Part shown: in pieces, positions 1 to 7,155 of the stretch
How the letters are laid out: every line of letters starts with the position of its first letter
How positions within the stretch are numbered: position 1 is the first letter of the stretch
Source: Spirochaetales bacterium
GTDB lineage: Bacteria; Spirochaetota; Spirochaetia; Sphaerochaetales; Sphaerochaetaceae
Direction: 5' to 3'
Assembly: GCA_022771185.1 (NCBI GenBank)
Contig: JALFCJ010000106.1
Span: forward strand, 1 to 8,428
DNA length: 8,428 nt
Translations under genes and position numbers: made by a program
Notes under the pieces: generated by a model
Seen by the model: only the letters and a program-made list of their open reading frames with translations
Database searches by the model: none
What the model was told of the DNA's origin: nothing

Positions 1-2418
1 GAATCCATCAAAGAGGGAGATAGATGGAATAATGTATGAGAGTCCATCTGAGAAACAATCCATGATACAGTAGTTTCTGCTGCCATATGTAAGGTTCAAG
101 TTCTCAGCAAGGTTAATTCTCACCATCTTTTTCTCTTCGCCATTCTTTTTTAGCTTAGGAGCGGAGATGCTGATAGTACCAAATGCTCTTTCATACCTAT
201 TGTTTACTAGAACCAGTGTTCTTTCTTTTCCGCTTCCATTTACAAATGCATATACAGATTCTTCTACTCCGTTTGATCCTACGCAATCATATATGTTGAA
301 GTTGTCTACATTTGCAAAGAGGTATCTCTTTCTCAATAGAGGGAAAATTCTTCTTTCATGCTGGTCAATGAGCCACTGGTTTGGTTTTTCATCGTAGTAT
401 GCCCTCTGATACTCCATACCATATTTTTCCCTGTAGCCTTCGATCTGGCCGTGTCCTATCATAGGCAGGCCCGGAAGAGTGGAGAGAAGAGTAGCTACTC
501 CGAAGTATCTGTCATCAGAGCCAAATTGGGCGATGGCAGTATCTTCGTCAGGGTTATTCATGAAGTTTACATATCTCTTGAGAATCTCTGGTTCAAACTC
601 CAAAGTCTTTTTGATGGAATCTCTATATTTCTGGTTCTCCTGATTCTTGAGCATGTTCATGAATGCGCTGTTATATACACGGTGCATACCAAGAGTTCTT
701 ACAAAGTAGCCTTCCATCATCCAGAATGCTTCAGCCAGCAATAGAGTATCAGGAACTTCTTTTGCCACTCTGTCTACTACTTCTCTCCAGAATTCTTCTG
801 GAATTCTCTGGTTGAATTCTCTTTCATCCATAGAGTGTTCTGCTCTTCCTGCAATGTCTCCACCCGTACCTGGCTTTGGATACCAAAGTCTTTCAATGTG
901 TCTCTTTGCAAGGGTCATAGCTGCATCGAAACGGATGATGGGGAAGTTTCTTGCAACATGGAGAATCTTCTGAATGACAGCTTCTCTTGTGTCTGGATTA
1001 AGATAATCAAGCTGTGCAGTGTCATTCCAAGGCATTGTTGTACCATCGTTGCCATGGAATACATATCTTATTTCCCCTGTATGCCTATTTCTCATTCTAA
1101 ATGTAACGGCGGCATCTGTCCTGTCGTAATAGTGGTCTTCTAGCTTTACTTCCCAGTCAGGGTTTGAGGAGAGATCCGGTCCGTTGTATGTATAGGAAGG
1201 GAATGGTGAATAATCCTGAGAAATAAAGTATTCAGGATGTTCATAAACCCAGTTGCCATCAATACCAGTATGGTTTGGAACCATATCGGAAGCCAGTCTT
1301 ATGCCTCTCTTTTTACATCTTTCCCTTAGGTTGTCTACAGCTTCCCATCCTCCGATATCCGGAGAAATGTCATAGTCTTTCAATGAGTATGCAGAAGCTA
1401 CGGCATCAGGGTTTCCACATAGATGCTTGATTGTCTTCGATGCTTCGCTTCTCTGCCAGAGACCGATGAGCCAAAGAGCAGTAATACCTCTATGCTGCAT
1501 AATATCCAACTCCTCATCAGGAATCTGATCGAGAGAAGTAATGGGTCTCTTATATTGCTTTGAAAGCTGATCCAGCCAAACCAGAGTAGATTTTGCAATC
1601 ATGACAACACATGGCATCCAGTTAGAGTCTGAAGAGAAAGCTTCATATTCATTAATCTCAGATGAGAAGTCTACTACAGGAATAGGCCCTGGAGCTCCAC
1701 CGAATCCATGGTCTTTTTGTTCTTCATTAATGTAGTCCATGGAAGACTTGAGAAGAGTAATAAAAGACTCAGGAAGCATCTCAGACCACTCTCTGATGAT
1801 GTATTGAATCTGATCAAGGAGTGAATCTGGATAGAGGCGTGCAGGCATACAGAGGAATGTAAAGATATCGTCTGTGTTTGGTTCTCCGTTTCTGAGGTCA
1901 TCCTTTACATATGAAGAGAGAATAGAGGAGAGGGCTCTAGAAGAGTCTGGAAATGTCAGACCATCAGGTGCTATGAATGGCCTTGTGGCAGAGACAAGAG
2001 CTCTGTTCTGCAACATGACCTGGTGGATGAAGTATCCTCTCATATCTTCTTCCTGAGTTCTTTCATCAGGAATCTCAGTCGGGAATTCTTTTGCATAGAA
2101 ATCCAATGCAGAGGAGAGAGAATCGTTCTGATTGACAGTTGCAAGTCTTCTTCTGAAAAAGTCTTCGTTTGTTCCGGAGATAAGATAAGAAAGTATTGCT
2201 TGATAAACATAATGAAGAATAGCTGAAGCATTTAGCTTAGCTGCAGAAATGTATTCGAAATCTCTGCCTTCTTTCTTTTTCTGTTCATTATATTTATAGG
2301 AGAGGGAAGAAGCCTCTCTGTAGAAAGATCCCATTCCATTGATCGTCTGGAAAAGTGGGTCGTCAAAATCTATCTCTTTTCTTGTCAACTCAGCGATTCT
2401 AAAATCTCTGTTTGTCAT
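1..2418 (-). CDS. Large GH13 alpha-amylase-superfamily enzyme, C-terminus cut by window edge
   Basis: This is an alpha-glucan-active enzyme of glycoside hydrolase family 13. The four conserved GH13 regions appear in order: DMVPNH at about residues 378-383; IIRFDAAMTLAKRH, with the presumed nucleophile D498 and partner R496; LLLAEAFW, with the presumed acid/base E563; and FMNNPDED, with the transition-state Asp D624. A GHGQIEG motif follows at 655-661, then a likely beta-sandwich C-domain from about 683 that continues past the edge; 806 residues are visible without a stop. The barrel seems to begin near residue 265-275, leaving about 260 residues of N-terminal extension that I do not recognise. 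No signal peptide is present, so it is probably cytoplasmic and may act on stored glycogen or imported maltodextrins (inference). The ATG at 2418 is preceded by a strong AAGGGGG 5 nt away. Hydrolase versus transglycosylase activity cannot be decided, and region IV has Pro where His is usual. Confidence 0.88.
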   Translation of the reverse strand, partial: MTNRDFRIAELTRKEIDFDDPLFQTINGMGSFYREASSLSYKYNEQKKKEGRDFEYISAAKLNASAILHYVYQAILSYLISGTNEDFFRRRLATVNQNDSLSSALDFYAKEFPTEIPDERTQEEDMRGYFIHQVMLQNRALVSATRPFIAPDGLTFPDSSRALSSILSSYVKDDLRNGEPNTDDIFTFLCMPARLYPDSLLDQIQYIIREWSEMLPESFITLLKSSMDYINEEQKDHGFGGAPGPIPVVDFSSEINEYEAFSSDSNWMPCVVMIAKSTLVWLDQLSKQYKRPITSLDQIPDEELDIMQHRGITALWLIGLWQRSEASKTIKHLCGNPDAVASAYSLKDYDISPDIGGWEAVDNLRERCKKRGIRLASDMVPNHTGIDGNWVYEHPEYFISQDYSPFPSYTYNGPDLSSNPDWEVKLEDHYYDRTDAAVTFRMRNRHTGEIRYVFHGNDGTTMPWNDTAQLDYLNPDTREAVIQKILHVARNFPIIRFDAAMTLAKRHIERLWYPKPGTGGDIAGRAEHSMDEREFNQRIPEEFWREVVDRVAKEVPDTLLLAEAFWMMEGYFVRTLGMHRVYNSAFMNMLKNQENQKYRDSIKKTLEFEPEILKRYVNFMNNPDEDTAIAQFGSDDRYFGVATLLSTLPGLPMIGHGQIEGYREKYGMEYQRAYYDEKPNQWLIDQHERRIFPLLRKRYLFANVDNFNIYDCVGSNGVEESVYAFVNGSGKERTLVLVNNRYERAFGTISISAPKLKKNGEEKKMVRINLAENLNLTYGSRNYCIMDCFSDGLSYIIPSISLFDGF

Positions 2419-2467
2419 TTAATCCCCCTTGTTGTGGACTTTATATATACAGATATTATCACAATAG

Positions 2468-2482
2468 ATACCCGAAGGGTAT
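2468..2482 (-). terminator. Short hairpin between pth and the GH13 gene, possible weak terminator
   Basis: A perfect inverted repeat of ATACCC and GGGTAT with a 3-nt loop lies 14 bp past the pth stop and 50 bp before the GH13 start. On the minus strand the stem is followed by CTATTGTGATAAT, not a real U-run, so it is at best a weak terminator or attenuator for nth-pth readthrough. It could equally be an operator or an mRNA-stability stem. The 78-bp gap is AT-rich, but I found no convincing -35/-10 pair for the GH13 gene in it. Confidence 0.35.
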
Positions 2483-2496
2483 TGAAAACATCAAGG

Positions 2497-3021
2497 CTAT
2501 TGTATAGAAAACTCCCATTCTTTAAAAAAATCCTGACATTTTCCATATATTTTGTCATAAACATGAGTTAGAAGTATGGACTCATCCTTTGTAAAGGGAG
2601 AAGTGACATATAGTCTCACATCATTATTCTTTGGTCTCCCTATACCGATTCTAAGTCTCCAAAATCCATCATTTCCAATTCTTTCTTTTATATTTCTCAG
2701 TCCATTGTGACCTTGTAGTCCTCCTCCCTTCTGCATCTTTGCTTTACCAAGGGGCAACTCCAAGTCGTCATGGATGACTAGTATATCGTCACACTTTATT
2801 TTATAGAACGTTGCACATTCTGAGACGGCTGTTCCTGAAAGGTTCATATATGTAAGTGGTTTTATGATTCGATACTCTCCAGTTTCAGAGTACATCGAGT
2901 GGAACTTATTCTGCCAGGAAAGGGTAGGAAACAAGGAATCTGCAAGAAGAAAACCTGCATTGTGCCTTGTGTTTACATAATCTCTCCCTGGGTTACCAAG
3001 AAATACAAGTAGCTTTTTCAT
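2497..3021 (-). CDS. pth: Peptidyl-tRNA hydrolase
   Basis: Pth cleaves the ester bond of peptidyl-tRNAs that drop off ribosomes, recycling tRNA in the cytoplasm. The 174-residue product starts with the family signature LVFLGNPG and then NTRHNAGF. It keeps the known functional residues: N10, catalytic H20, N60 in the YMNLSG motif, D85 in HDDLELPLG (matching D93 of the E. coli enzyme) and N106 in GLQGHNGLR. It is about 20 residues shorter than E. coli Pth (194), with a reduced C-terminal tail, but no core motif is missing. Its ATG overlaps the nth stop as ATGA, and an AGAGGA ribosome-binding site lies 4 nt upstream inside the nth coding end, so translation is probably coupled to nth. Confidence 0.97.
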   Translation of the reverse strand: MKKLLVFLGNPGRDYVNTRHNAGFLLADSLFPTLSWQNKFHSMYSETGEYRIIKPLTYMNLSGTAVSECATFYKIKCDDILVIHDDLELPLGKAKMQKGGGLQGHNGLRNIKERIGNDGFWRLRIGIGRPKNNDVRLYVTSPFTKDESILLTHVYDKIYGKCQDFFKEWEFSIQ

Positions 3022-3695
3022 CTGGTCCTCTCTTCTCCTATTTTAGGGCAGAAAGAAGATAAGGGGCAAATGGAGCACTTCGGAGAAATAGGAGTACACA
3101 CATTCTGCCCCCACATGACAAAGAGTTCATTGATGATTATCCAATATTTTCGAGGAAGAAACTTTTTGAGCTCTTTTTCCGTATCCTCTGGCTTATCAGT
3201 CTTAACCCAACCAAGTCTATTTGATATTTGGTGGACATGGCAGTCTACACATATGGCATCCATAGAGAATGAAAGGTTCAAAACAAGGCTCGCTGTTTTT
3301 ATTCCTACTCCCGGAAGAGACATTAATTTTTCTTCGTCAGGTGGGATTTCTCCATTCCATTCTTCCATTACAATCTCTGCAATTTTCTTTAATTGGCTTG
3401 CCTTACGAAGGTAAAATCCGCACTTTTTTATCGCATTTGATACTATACTCTCATTTACAGAGTATAATTTATCAATAGTCGGAGCTATTTTAAACAAATT
3501 GATACTTGCTTCCCAAGTTGCAATGTCTCGTGTTCTGAGAGAGATAATCGTGGAAGCGAGGATTCTATATGGAGAGTTATCTTCCATGGCTATTTTCGAA
3601 ACAGCAGGTATTGGGGCACCCATTTCAGAGAGTGAGGAAGAAATGGCAGAGAAAACGCTGTCGAAATAATTATCATTTAGATTTGTTGTGTTCAA
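3018..3695 (-). CDS. nth: Endonuclease III, DNA glycosylase/AP lyase
   Basis: This base-excision repair enzyme removes oxidised pyrimidines and cleaves the abasic site. The 225-residue protein has the helix-hairpin-helix LPGVGIKTA at 127-135 with catalytic K133, then CVDCHVHQISNRLG with catalytic D151. The C-terminal [4Fe-4S] ligands C200, C207, C210 and C216 show the standard C-X6-C-X2-C-X5-C spacing. The duplex-inserting Gln41 of E. coli Nth aligns with R54 in SLRTRD, a variant I associate with archaeal-type and divergent Nth proteins. The start is TTG: no in-frame ATG occurs before residue 25, the TTG has a good ribosome-binding site, and the roughly 55 residues before SLRTRD are needed for the first helices. 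The gene is transcribed with pth (4-nt overlap) and diverges from the aromatic synthesis gene 35 bp away. Confidence 0.95.
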   Translation of the reverse strand: MNTTNLNDNYFDSVFSAISSSLSEMGAPIPAVSKIAMEDNSPYRILASTIISLRTRDIATWEASINLFKIAPTIDKLYSVNESIVSNAIKKCGFYLRKASQLKKIAEIVMEEWNGEIPPDEEKLMSLPGVGIKTASLVLNLSFSMDAICVDCHVHQISNRLGWVKTDKPEDTEKELKKFLPRKYWIIINELFVMWGQNVCTPISPKCSICPLSSFCPKIGEERTR

Positions 3696-3724
3696 TTGCT
3701 TTGTCCCTTTAAAAAAACTATCAT
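3696..3724 (+). promoter_or_regulatory. Predicted sigma70-type promoter of the DAHP synthase/prephenate dehydratase gene
   Basis: TTGCTT (3696-3701) and TATCAT (3719-3724) are separated by exactly 17 bp. Transcription would begin about 7 nt after the -10, at or next to the ATG at 3731. The -35 hexamer directly abuts the nth start codon, so the promoter fills almost the whole 35-bp divergent gap. Only these short matches support it; AT-rich DNA gives such pairs by chance. Confidence 0.4.
3704..3710 (-). promoter_or_regulatory. Ribosome-binding site supporting the TTG start of nth
   Basis: AAAGGGA on the minus strand sits 8 nt before the TTG at 3695. It is the only good Shine-Dalgarno near the N-terminus and decides in favour of the TTG over the internal Met25. 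Confidence 0.6.
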
Positions 3725-3730
3725 CAAGAC

Positions 3731-5650
3731 ATGATTGTAATCTTAAAAAAGGGTATAACCAAAGAAGAAAAAGATAAAGTCGCCTCTACGCTCAAAGACT
3801 ATGGATTCATAGTGAAAGAGATTGTAGGTGAAAATGATACTGTCTTAGGAGCTGTAGGATCTAGGCATGTAGACCCAAGAGAGATAGAACTCCTTCCCGG
3901 AGTAAGCTCTGTCGTTCCTATTTCAAAGCCTTATAAACTTGCGTCCCGTGAACTCAAGAAAGACGATACTATAGTAAAGGTCGGAAGAGTAAGCATAGGT
4001 GGAAACAGAGTCTGTGTAATGGCTGGTCCTTGTGCTGTAGAGTCGTACGACCAGATTATGACTATTGCAGAAAAAGTAAGGGAGGCAGGAGCTGTAATGC
4101 TTCGTGGCGGAGCATTCAAACCACGTACTTCGCCTTACTCTTTCCAGGGCTTGGGAGAAGAAGGATTGAAGTATCTACAGGCTGCTGGAAAGGCTTTTGA
4201 TATGCCTGTAGTTACAGAAGTCGTTTCTCCGTTAGATGTGGATATGATGACAGAGTACATCGACATGTTCCAAATTGGTGCAAGAAACATGCAGAACTTC
4301 GAACTCCTGAAGGCTGTTGGAAAGACTGGAATGCCTGTTCTTCTGAAACGAGGCATGTGCGCCACAATCGAAGAGTGGCTTATGGCTGCGGAGTATCTTA
4401 TGTCCAGCGGTACAGACAAGGTTGTTCTTTGTGAGAGAGGAATAAGAACATATGAAAAGGCCACTAGAAATACTCTTGATGTATCTGCTATTCCTGTTGT
4501 AAGAAAGCTCTCCCATCTTCCAATAATCGGAGACCCATCCCATGCTACAGGAATAAGAGATATGGTTGCCCCTATGTCTCTCTCCCTAATTGCTGCTGGC
4601 GCATCAGGAATTGAAGTTGAAGTGCACAATAATCCTGAGAAGGCCTGTTCTGATGGTCCTCAATCTCTATACCCTCAACAGTTTGAGAAGCTAATGAGAG
4701 ACATAGAGGCTCTCTGTCCAGTGATTGGAAAGACATTGGAGAAGACTCCTCGTATAATTCCAGAGTCAATTAAAGAAGCATCCGCTGATTCCTCTACTTC
4801 TACCCAGACTGAGACGATAGTAGCTTTCCAGGGAGAGAGAGGTGCATTCTCAGAACTTGCTACAAGACGTTTCTTCTCAGAGGATGTAAAAGTCTTGGCT
4901 TGTCATTCATTTAAAGATGCCTTCGATGCAGTTTCTTCAGGAAAAGCAAAGTTTGGTGTCATACCTGTAGAGAACGCCTTGGGTGGAGCTGTATATGATC
5001 CGTTGGATCTTATAAAGACCCACTCTGAACTGAAGGTTGTAGGAGAGACGGAGATTCGTGTCGTCCATAACTTAATAGGTTTTCCAGGAACAGATATAAA
5101 AGATATTAAGAAAGTCTACTCACATCCTCAGGCAATAGCCCAGTGTAAAGAGTTTTTGGAGAGGGAGATGCCACAGGCGGAGGCAATTCCTTTCTTTGAT
5201 ACAGCTGGGGCTGTAGGTTTTGTAAAGAGGAATGGTGATAAATCGATAGCTGCAATCGCAGGTTCTCCTGCCGCTTTATATCATGGTATGGAGATCATCA
5301 GACAGGGAATCGAGACAAACCCTTCAAACTATACTCGTTTCTATGTACTTACAAGAGAAGAGAACGTGGAAGAGTTTATAAAGGGAAGAAAGAAAGAGAA
5401 GGCATCCTTCCTGTTTAATGTATCAGACGAGCCGGGAGCATTGATGAGAGTATTGGAGATTCTCTATCAGAGAGGCTTGAACATGCAGAAGTTGGAGTCA
5501 AGGCCAATTCCTGGTAAGCCTTGGGAATATACTTTCTATGTAGATGCCCTCATACCTGAAAACAGTGACTTTGATGAGACATGTAAAGAAATTGCTGATT
5601 CGACTGTAGGTTTCAGACTCCTTGGAATCTATGAAAACGGGATACTCTGA
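3731..5650 (+). CDS. aroF-pheA: Bifunctional DAHP synthase (type I-beta) / prephenate dehydratase with ACT domain
   Basis: The N-terminal part makes DAHP from phosphoenolpyruvate and erythrose 4-phosphate; the C-terminal part converts prephenate to phenylpyruvate. Residues 1-70 form the ferredoxin-like regulatory domain seen in Thermotoga-type DAHP synthases. The catalytic barrel (about 80-330) carries AGPCAVES (metal ligand C101), KPRTSPYSFQG (130-140), KRGMCAT (206-212), GDPSHATG (H271), E297 and SDGPQSL (D308). A Ser/Thr-rich linker at about 340-360 leads to the dehydratase: AFQGERGAFSE, PVENALGG (412-419), YSHPQAIAQC (463-472), DTAGAV (490-495) and the catalytic TRF triplet (535-537). The ACT domain (558-636) has GAL (569-571) and ESRP (589-592), the phenylalanine-binding motifs, so feedback inhibition by Phe is expected. 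There is no chorismate mutase domain. The start matches the usual N-terminus of the family, but no Shine-Dalgarno precedes it. The downstream DUF4416 gene overlaps its stop. Confidence 0.95.
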   Translation: MIVILKKGITKEEKDKVASTLKDYGFIVKEIVGENDTVLGAVGSRHVDPREIELLPGVSSVVPISKPYKLASRELKKDDTIVKVGRVSIGGNRVCVMAGPCAVESYDQIMTIAEKVREAGAVMLRGGAFKPRTSPYSFQGLGEEGLKYLQAAGKAFDMPVVTEVVSPLDVDMMTEYIDMFQIGARNMQNFELLKAVGKTGMPVLLKRGMCATIEEWLMAAEYLMSSGTDKVVLCERGIRTYEKATRNTLDVSAIPVVRKLSHLPIIGDPSHATGIRDMVAPMSLSLIAAGASGIEVEVHNNPEKACSDGPQSLYPQQFEKLMRDIEALCPVIGKTLEKTPRIIPESIKEASADSSTSTQTETIVAFQGERGAFSELATRRFFSEDVKVLACHSFKDAFDAVSSGKAKFGVIPVENALGGAVYDPLDLIKTHSELKVVGETEIRVVHNLIGFPGTDIKDIKKVYSHPQAIAQCKEFLEREMPQAEAIPFFDTAGAVGFVKRNGDKSIAAIAGSPAALYHGMEIIRQGIETNPSNYTRFYVLTREENVEEFIKGRKKEKASFLFNVSDEPGALMRVLEILYQRGLNMQKLESRPIPGKPWEYTFYVDALIPENSDFDETCKEIADSTVGFRLLGIYENGIL

Positions 5651-6195
5651 TGGAATATAAACCTTATGATGATGTAATGCTTTTTATGGGAGTTCTCAGT
5701 GTCAAAGGTTTTCCCCAGACACTGAGGGAAAAATTGGAGAAAAACTTCGGTCCTATAAAGACTGTTTCTGATCCATTTCCTTTTTCTTTTACAGACTATT
5801 ATGTGCCTGAGATGGGGGAAGGAATAGATCGCTTTTTCATCTCTTTCTCTAATCTTGTTTCCCCAGCTTCTCTCGCTGATATCAAAGTGATTACTAATGA
5901 AATAGAGAAGGAATATGAAGAGGATGGAGGAAGAAAGATTAACTTGGATCCAGGTACACTAAGTGAATCAAATATTATTCTGGCTACCACTAAGAATCGC
6001 TCCCACCGTATCGCCATTGGTCAAAACTTATATGCAGAGCTTACTCTTATGTATAAGAACCATGAGTATGTCTCTTTTCCTTGGACATATAGCGACTATA
6101 AAAGCGAGGGAGTACAAAATACCTTGTTAGAGTTCAGAAAAGAATATCTAATGATGCGAAAAGAAGTGTTGAAAAATAAAAATAATCAAAATTAG
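5650..6195 (+). CDS. DUF4416 family protein
   Basis: This 181-residue cytoplasmic protein belongs, by its motifs, to the uncharacterised DUF4416 family. Recognisable signatures are INLDPGTLSESNIILATTK (97-115), SHRIAIGQNLYAELTL (118-133) and WTYSDY (145-150). The biochemical function of the family is not known to me. The ATG overlaps the TGA of the DAHP synthase/dehydratase gene by one base, with a weak GGGA 7 nt upstream, so expression probably depends on translational coupling to that gene. The end is an Asn/Lys-rich tail (KNKNNQN). It has no signal peptide or membrane segment. The operon position might hint at a role linked to aromatic amino acid metabolism, but this is inference from linkage only. 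Confidence 0.85.
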   Translation: MEYKPYDDVMLFMGVLSVKGFPQTLREKLEKNFGPIKTVSDPFPFSFTDYYVPEMGEGIDRFFISFSNLVSPASLADIKVITNEIEKEYEEDGGRKINLDPGTLSESNIILATTKNRSHRIAIGQNLYAELTLMYKNHEYVSFPWTYSDYKSEGVQNTLLEFRKEYLMMRKEVLKNKNNQN

Positions 6196-6238
6196 AATAT
6201 TGTTTATTATACTAACAAAGTGTAGTAATATATAAAAG

Positions 6239-6259
6239 AGGGCCGAAAATACCGGCCCT
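6239..6259 (-). terminator. Intrinsic terminator of the acidic-protein gene
   Basis: A perfect 7-bp GC-rich stem, AGGGCCG paired with CGGCCCT, encloses a 7-nt loop and starts 20 bp past the stop of the minus-strand gene. Read on the minus strand the stem is followed by CTTTTATATATT, a modest U-rich tract. On the plus strand the sequence after the stem has no U-run, so termination of the DUF4416 transcript here would be less efficient, though the same stem sits between the two convergent genes. Confidence 0.75.
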
Positions 6260-6279
6260 AAACTAAAGATTACGAGCGA

Positions 6280-7149
6280 TTATTCATCATCTGAGTCATC
6301 AAAGTCTTCATCGAAGTCATAATAATCTTCATCGATTTTGCTCTCATATTCATCATCGATACAGCAGAGGAGTGAGTCAGCTGCATAGAATCCATCATCG
6401 CTTTCATCCACGTCTTTGAGAGAAAGGACTCTGAAGTAAGTATTGAAGAAGTCATCTTCACTATCGTTGATGATAGACCAGTCTTCGTCGCTCTTACCAT
6501 CTTCCACCACCTCTAAGAAATACTGGTGTCCTTCTGGATACACATCCTCCATATGCTTAGACATGAGGAATAAGTCTTCGTCATTTCTTTCTTTTACAAA
6601 CTTGAGAGCGAGGTTGAAGTGTTCTCCATCGTCGTCGATACCCTGAACATAAACACCATTTTCAGTTCTATGTATTCCTGTTATCTCTGCATCATAGGAA
6701 TCCAAGACAAGATAAGGGAATGATTCCTCGAAGTCGCTGTCATTTTTCAATAAGCTCATTATTGAATCCTGCATAACCCAATCTTTATAAGCATAGATGT
6801 CTTTAAAAGATCTTGTTGCGTAATTAACTTCAGTAATTGCTATATCGCCATTAAGTCCATCTTCAAGCTTAATCTGGAGCTGGAAGGCGCCACCATCAAT
6901 TTCCTTCCTGACTTCCTCTTCTCCGTTAACTTGGTCTTTTTCATCGATAATCTCAATGTAAGCATCTACAGGGATAGATACAGTTACACTATCTTCTTCT
7001 TCGCTGATGACTTCCGGGTCAAATACCAAGCAGTCGTAGTCAAGAAGATCTTCTATTTCGTCTGAGTAATCCATGATTTCATTTTCAAAGTTTTCCTTTG
7101 AAAACTTGTTTTCTATTTTGAAAGAAACTACTGCGTTAAAAACTTTCAT
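6280..7149 (-). CDS. Unrecognised, extremely acidic protein
   Basis: I do not recognise this 289-residue protein. By hand count about 85 residues are Asp or Glu and only about 21 are Lys or Arg, giving a strongly negative net charge. The N-terminus (MKVFNAVVSFKIENKF) is the least acidic part and looks like a beta strand. The middle alternates hydrophobic strand-like stretches with acidic turns, and the last 20 residues are nearly all Asp, Glu, Tyr and Phe (YYDFDEDFDDSDDE). There is no signal peptide or membrane segment, so it is probably cytoplasmic. It is a real gene: it starts at an ATG with AGGAG 6 nt upstream, has an extended -10 before that and a hairpin terminator after. It is monocistronic. 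Charge could reflect nucleic-acid mimicry, binding of a basic partner or cations, or simple solubility; none can be chosen from sequence. Confidence 0.8.
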   Translation of the reverse strand: MKVFNAVVSFKIENKFSKENFENEIMDYSDEIEDLLDYDCLVFDPEVISEEEDSVTVSIPVDAYIEIIDEKDQVNGEEEVRKEIDGGAFQLQIKLEDGLNGDIAITEVNYATRSFKDIYAYKDWVMQDSIMSLLKNDSDFEESFPYLVLDSYDAEITGIHRTENGVYVQGIDDDGEHFNLALKFVKERNDEDLFLMSKHMEDVYPEGHQYFLEVVEDGKSDEDWSIINDSEDDFFNTYFRVLSLKDVDESDDGFYAADSLLCCIDDEYESKIDEDYYDFDEDFDDSDDE

Positions 7150-7155
7150 TTTCTT

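Noticed and set aside
358..744. 128-residue plus-strand open frame opposite the GH13 gene
   Set aside because: The minus strand here encodes GH13 regions III and IV, so this frame is an antisense shadow.
2431..2467. AT-rich stretch upstream of the GH13 gene as a promoter
   Set aside because: Several TATAAT-like words exist, but none has a credible -35 at 16-18 bp spacing.
4135..4629. 164-residue open frame on the minus strand inside the aromatic biosynthesis gene
   Set aside because: It lies wholly opposite a gene with intact catalytic motifs, has no ribosome-binding site of note, and its product resembles no protein family; it is a shadow of the real frame.
6290..6345. GAT/GAA-rich low-complexity tract that looks like a short tandem repeat
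   Set aside because: It is explained by the acidic C-terminal tail of the encoded protein; the codon order is irregular and no repeat unit is maintained.
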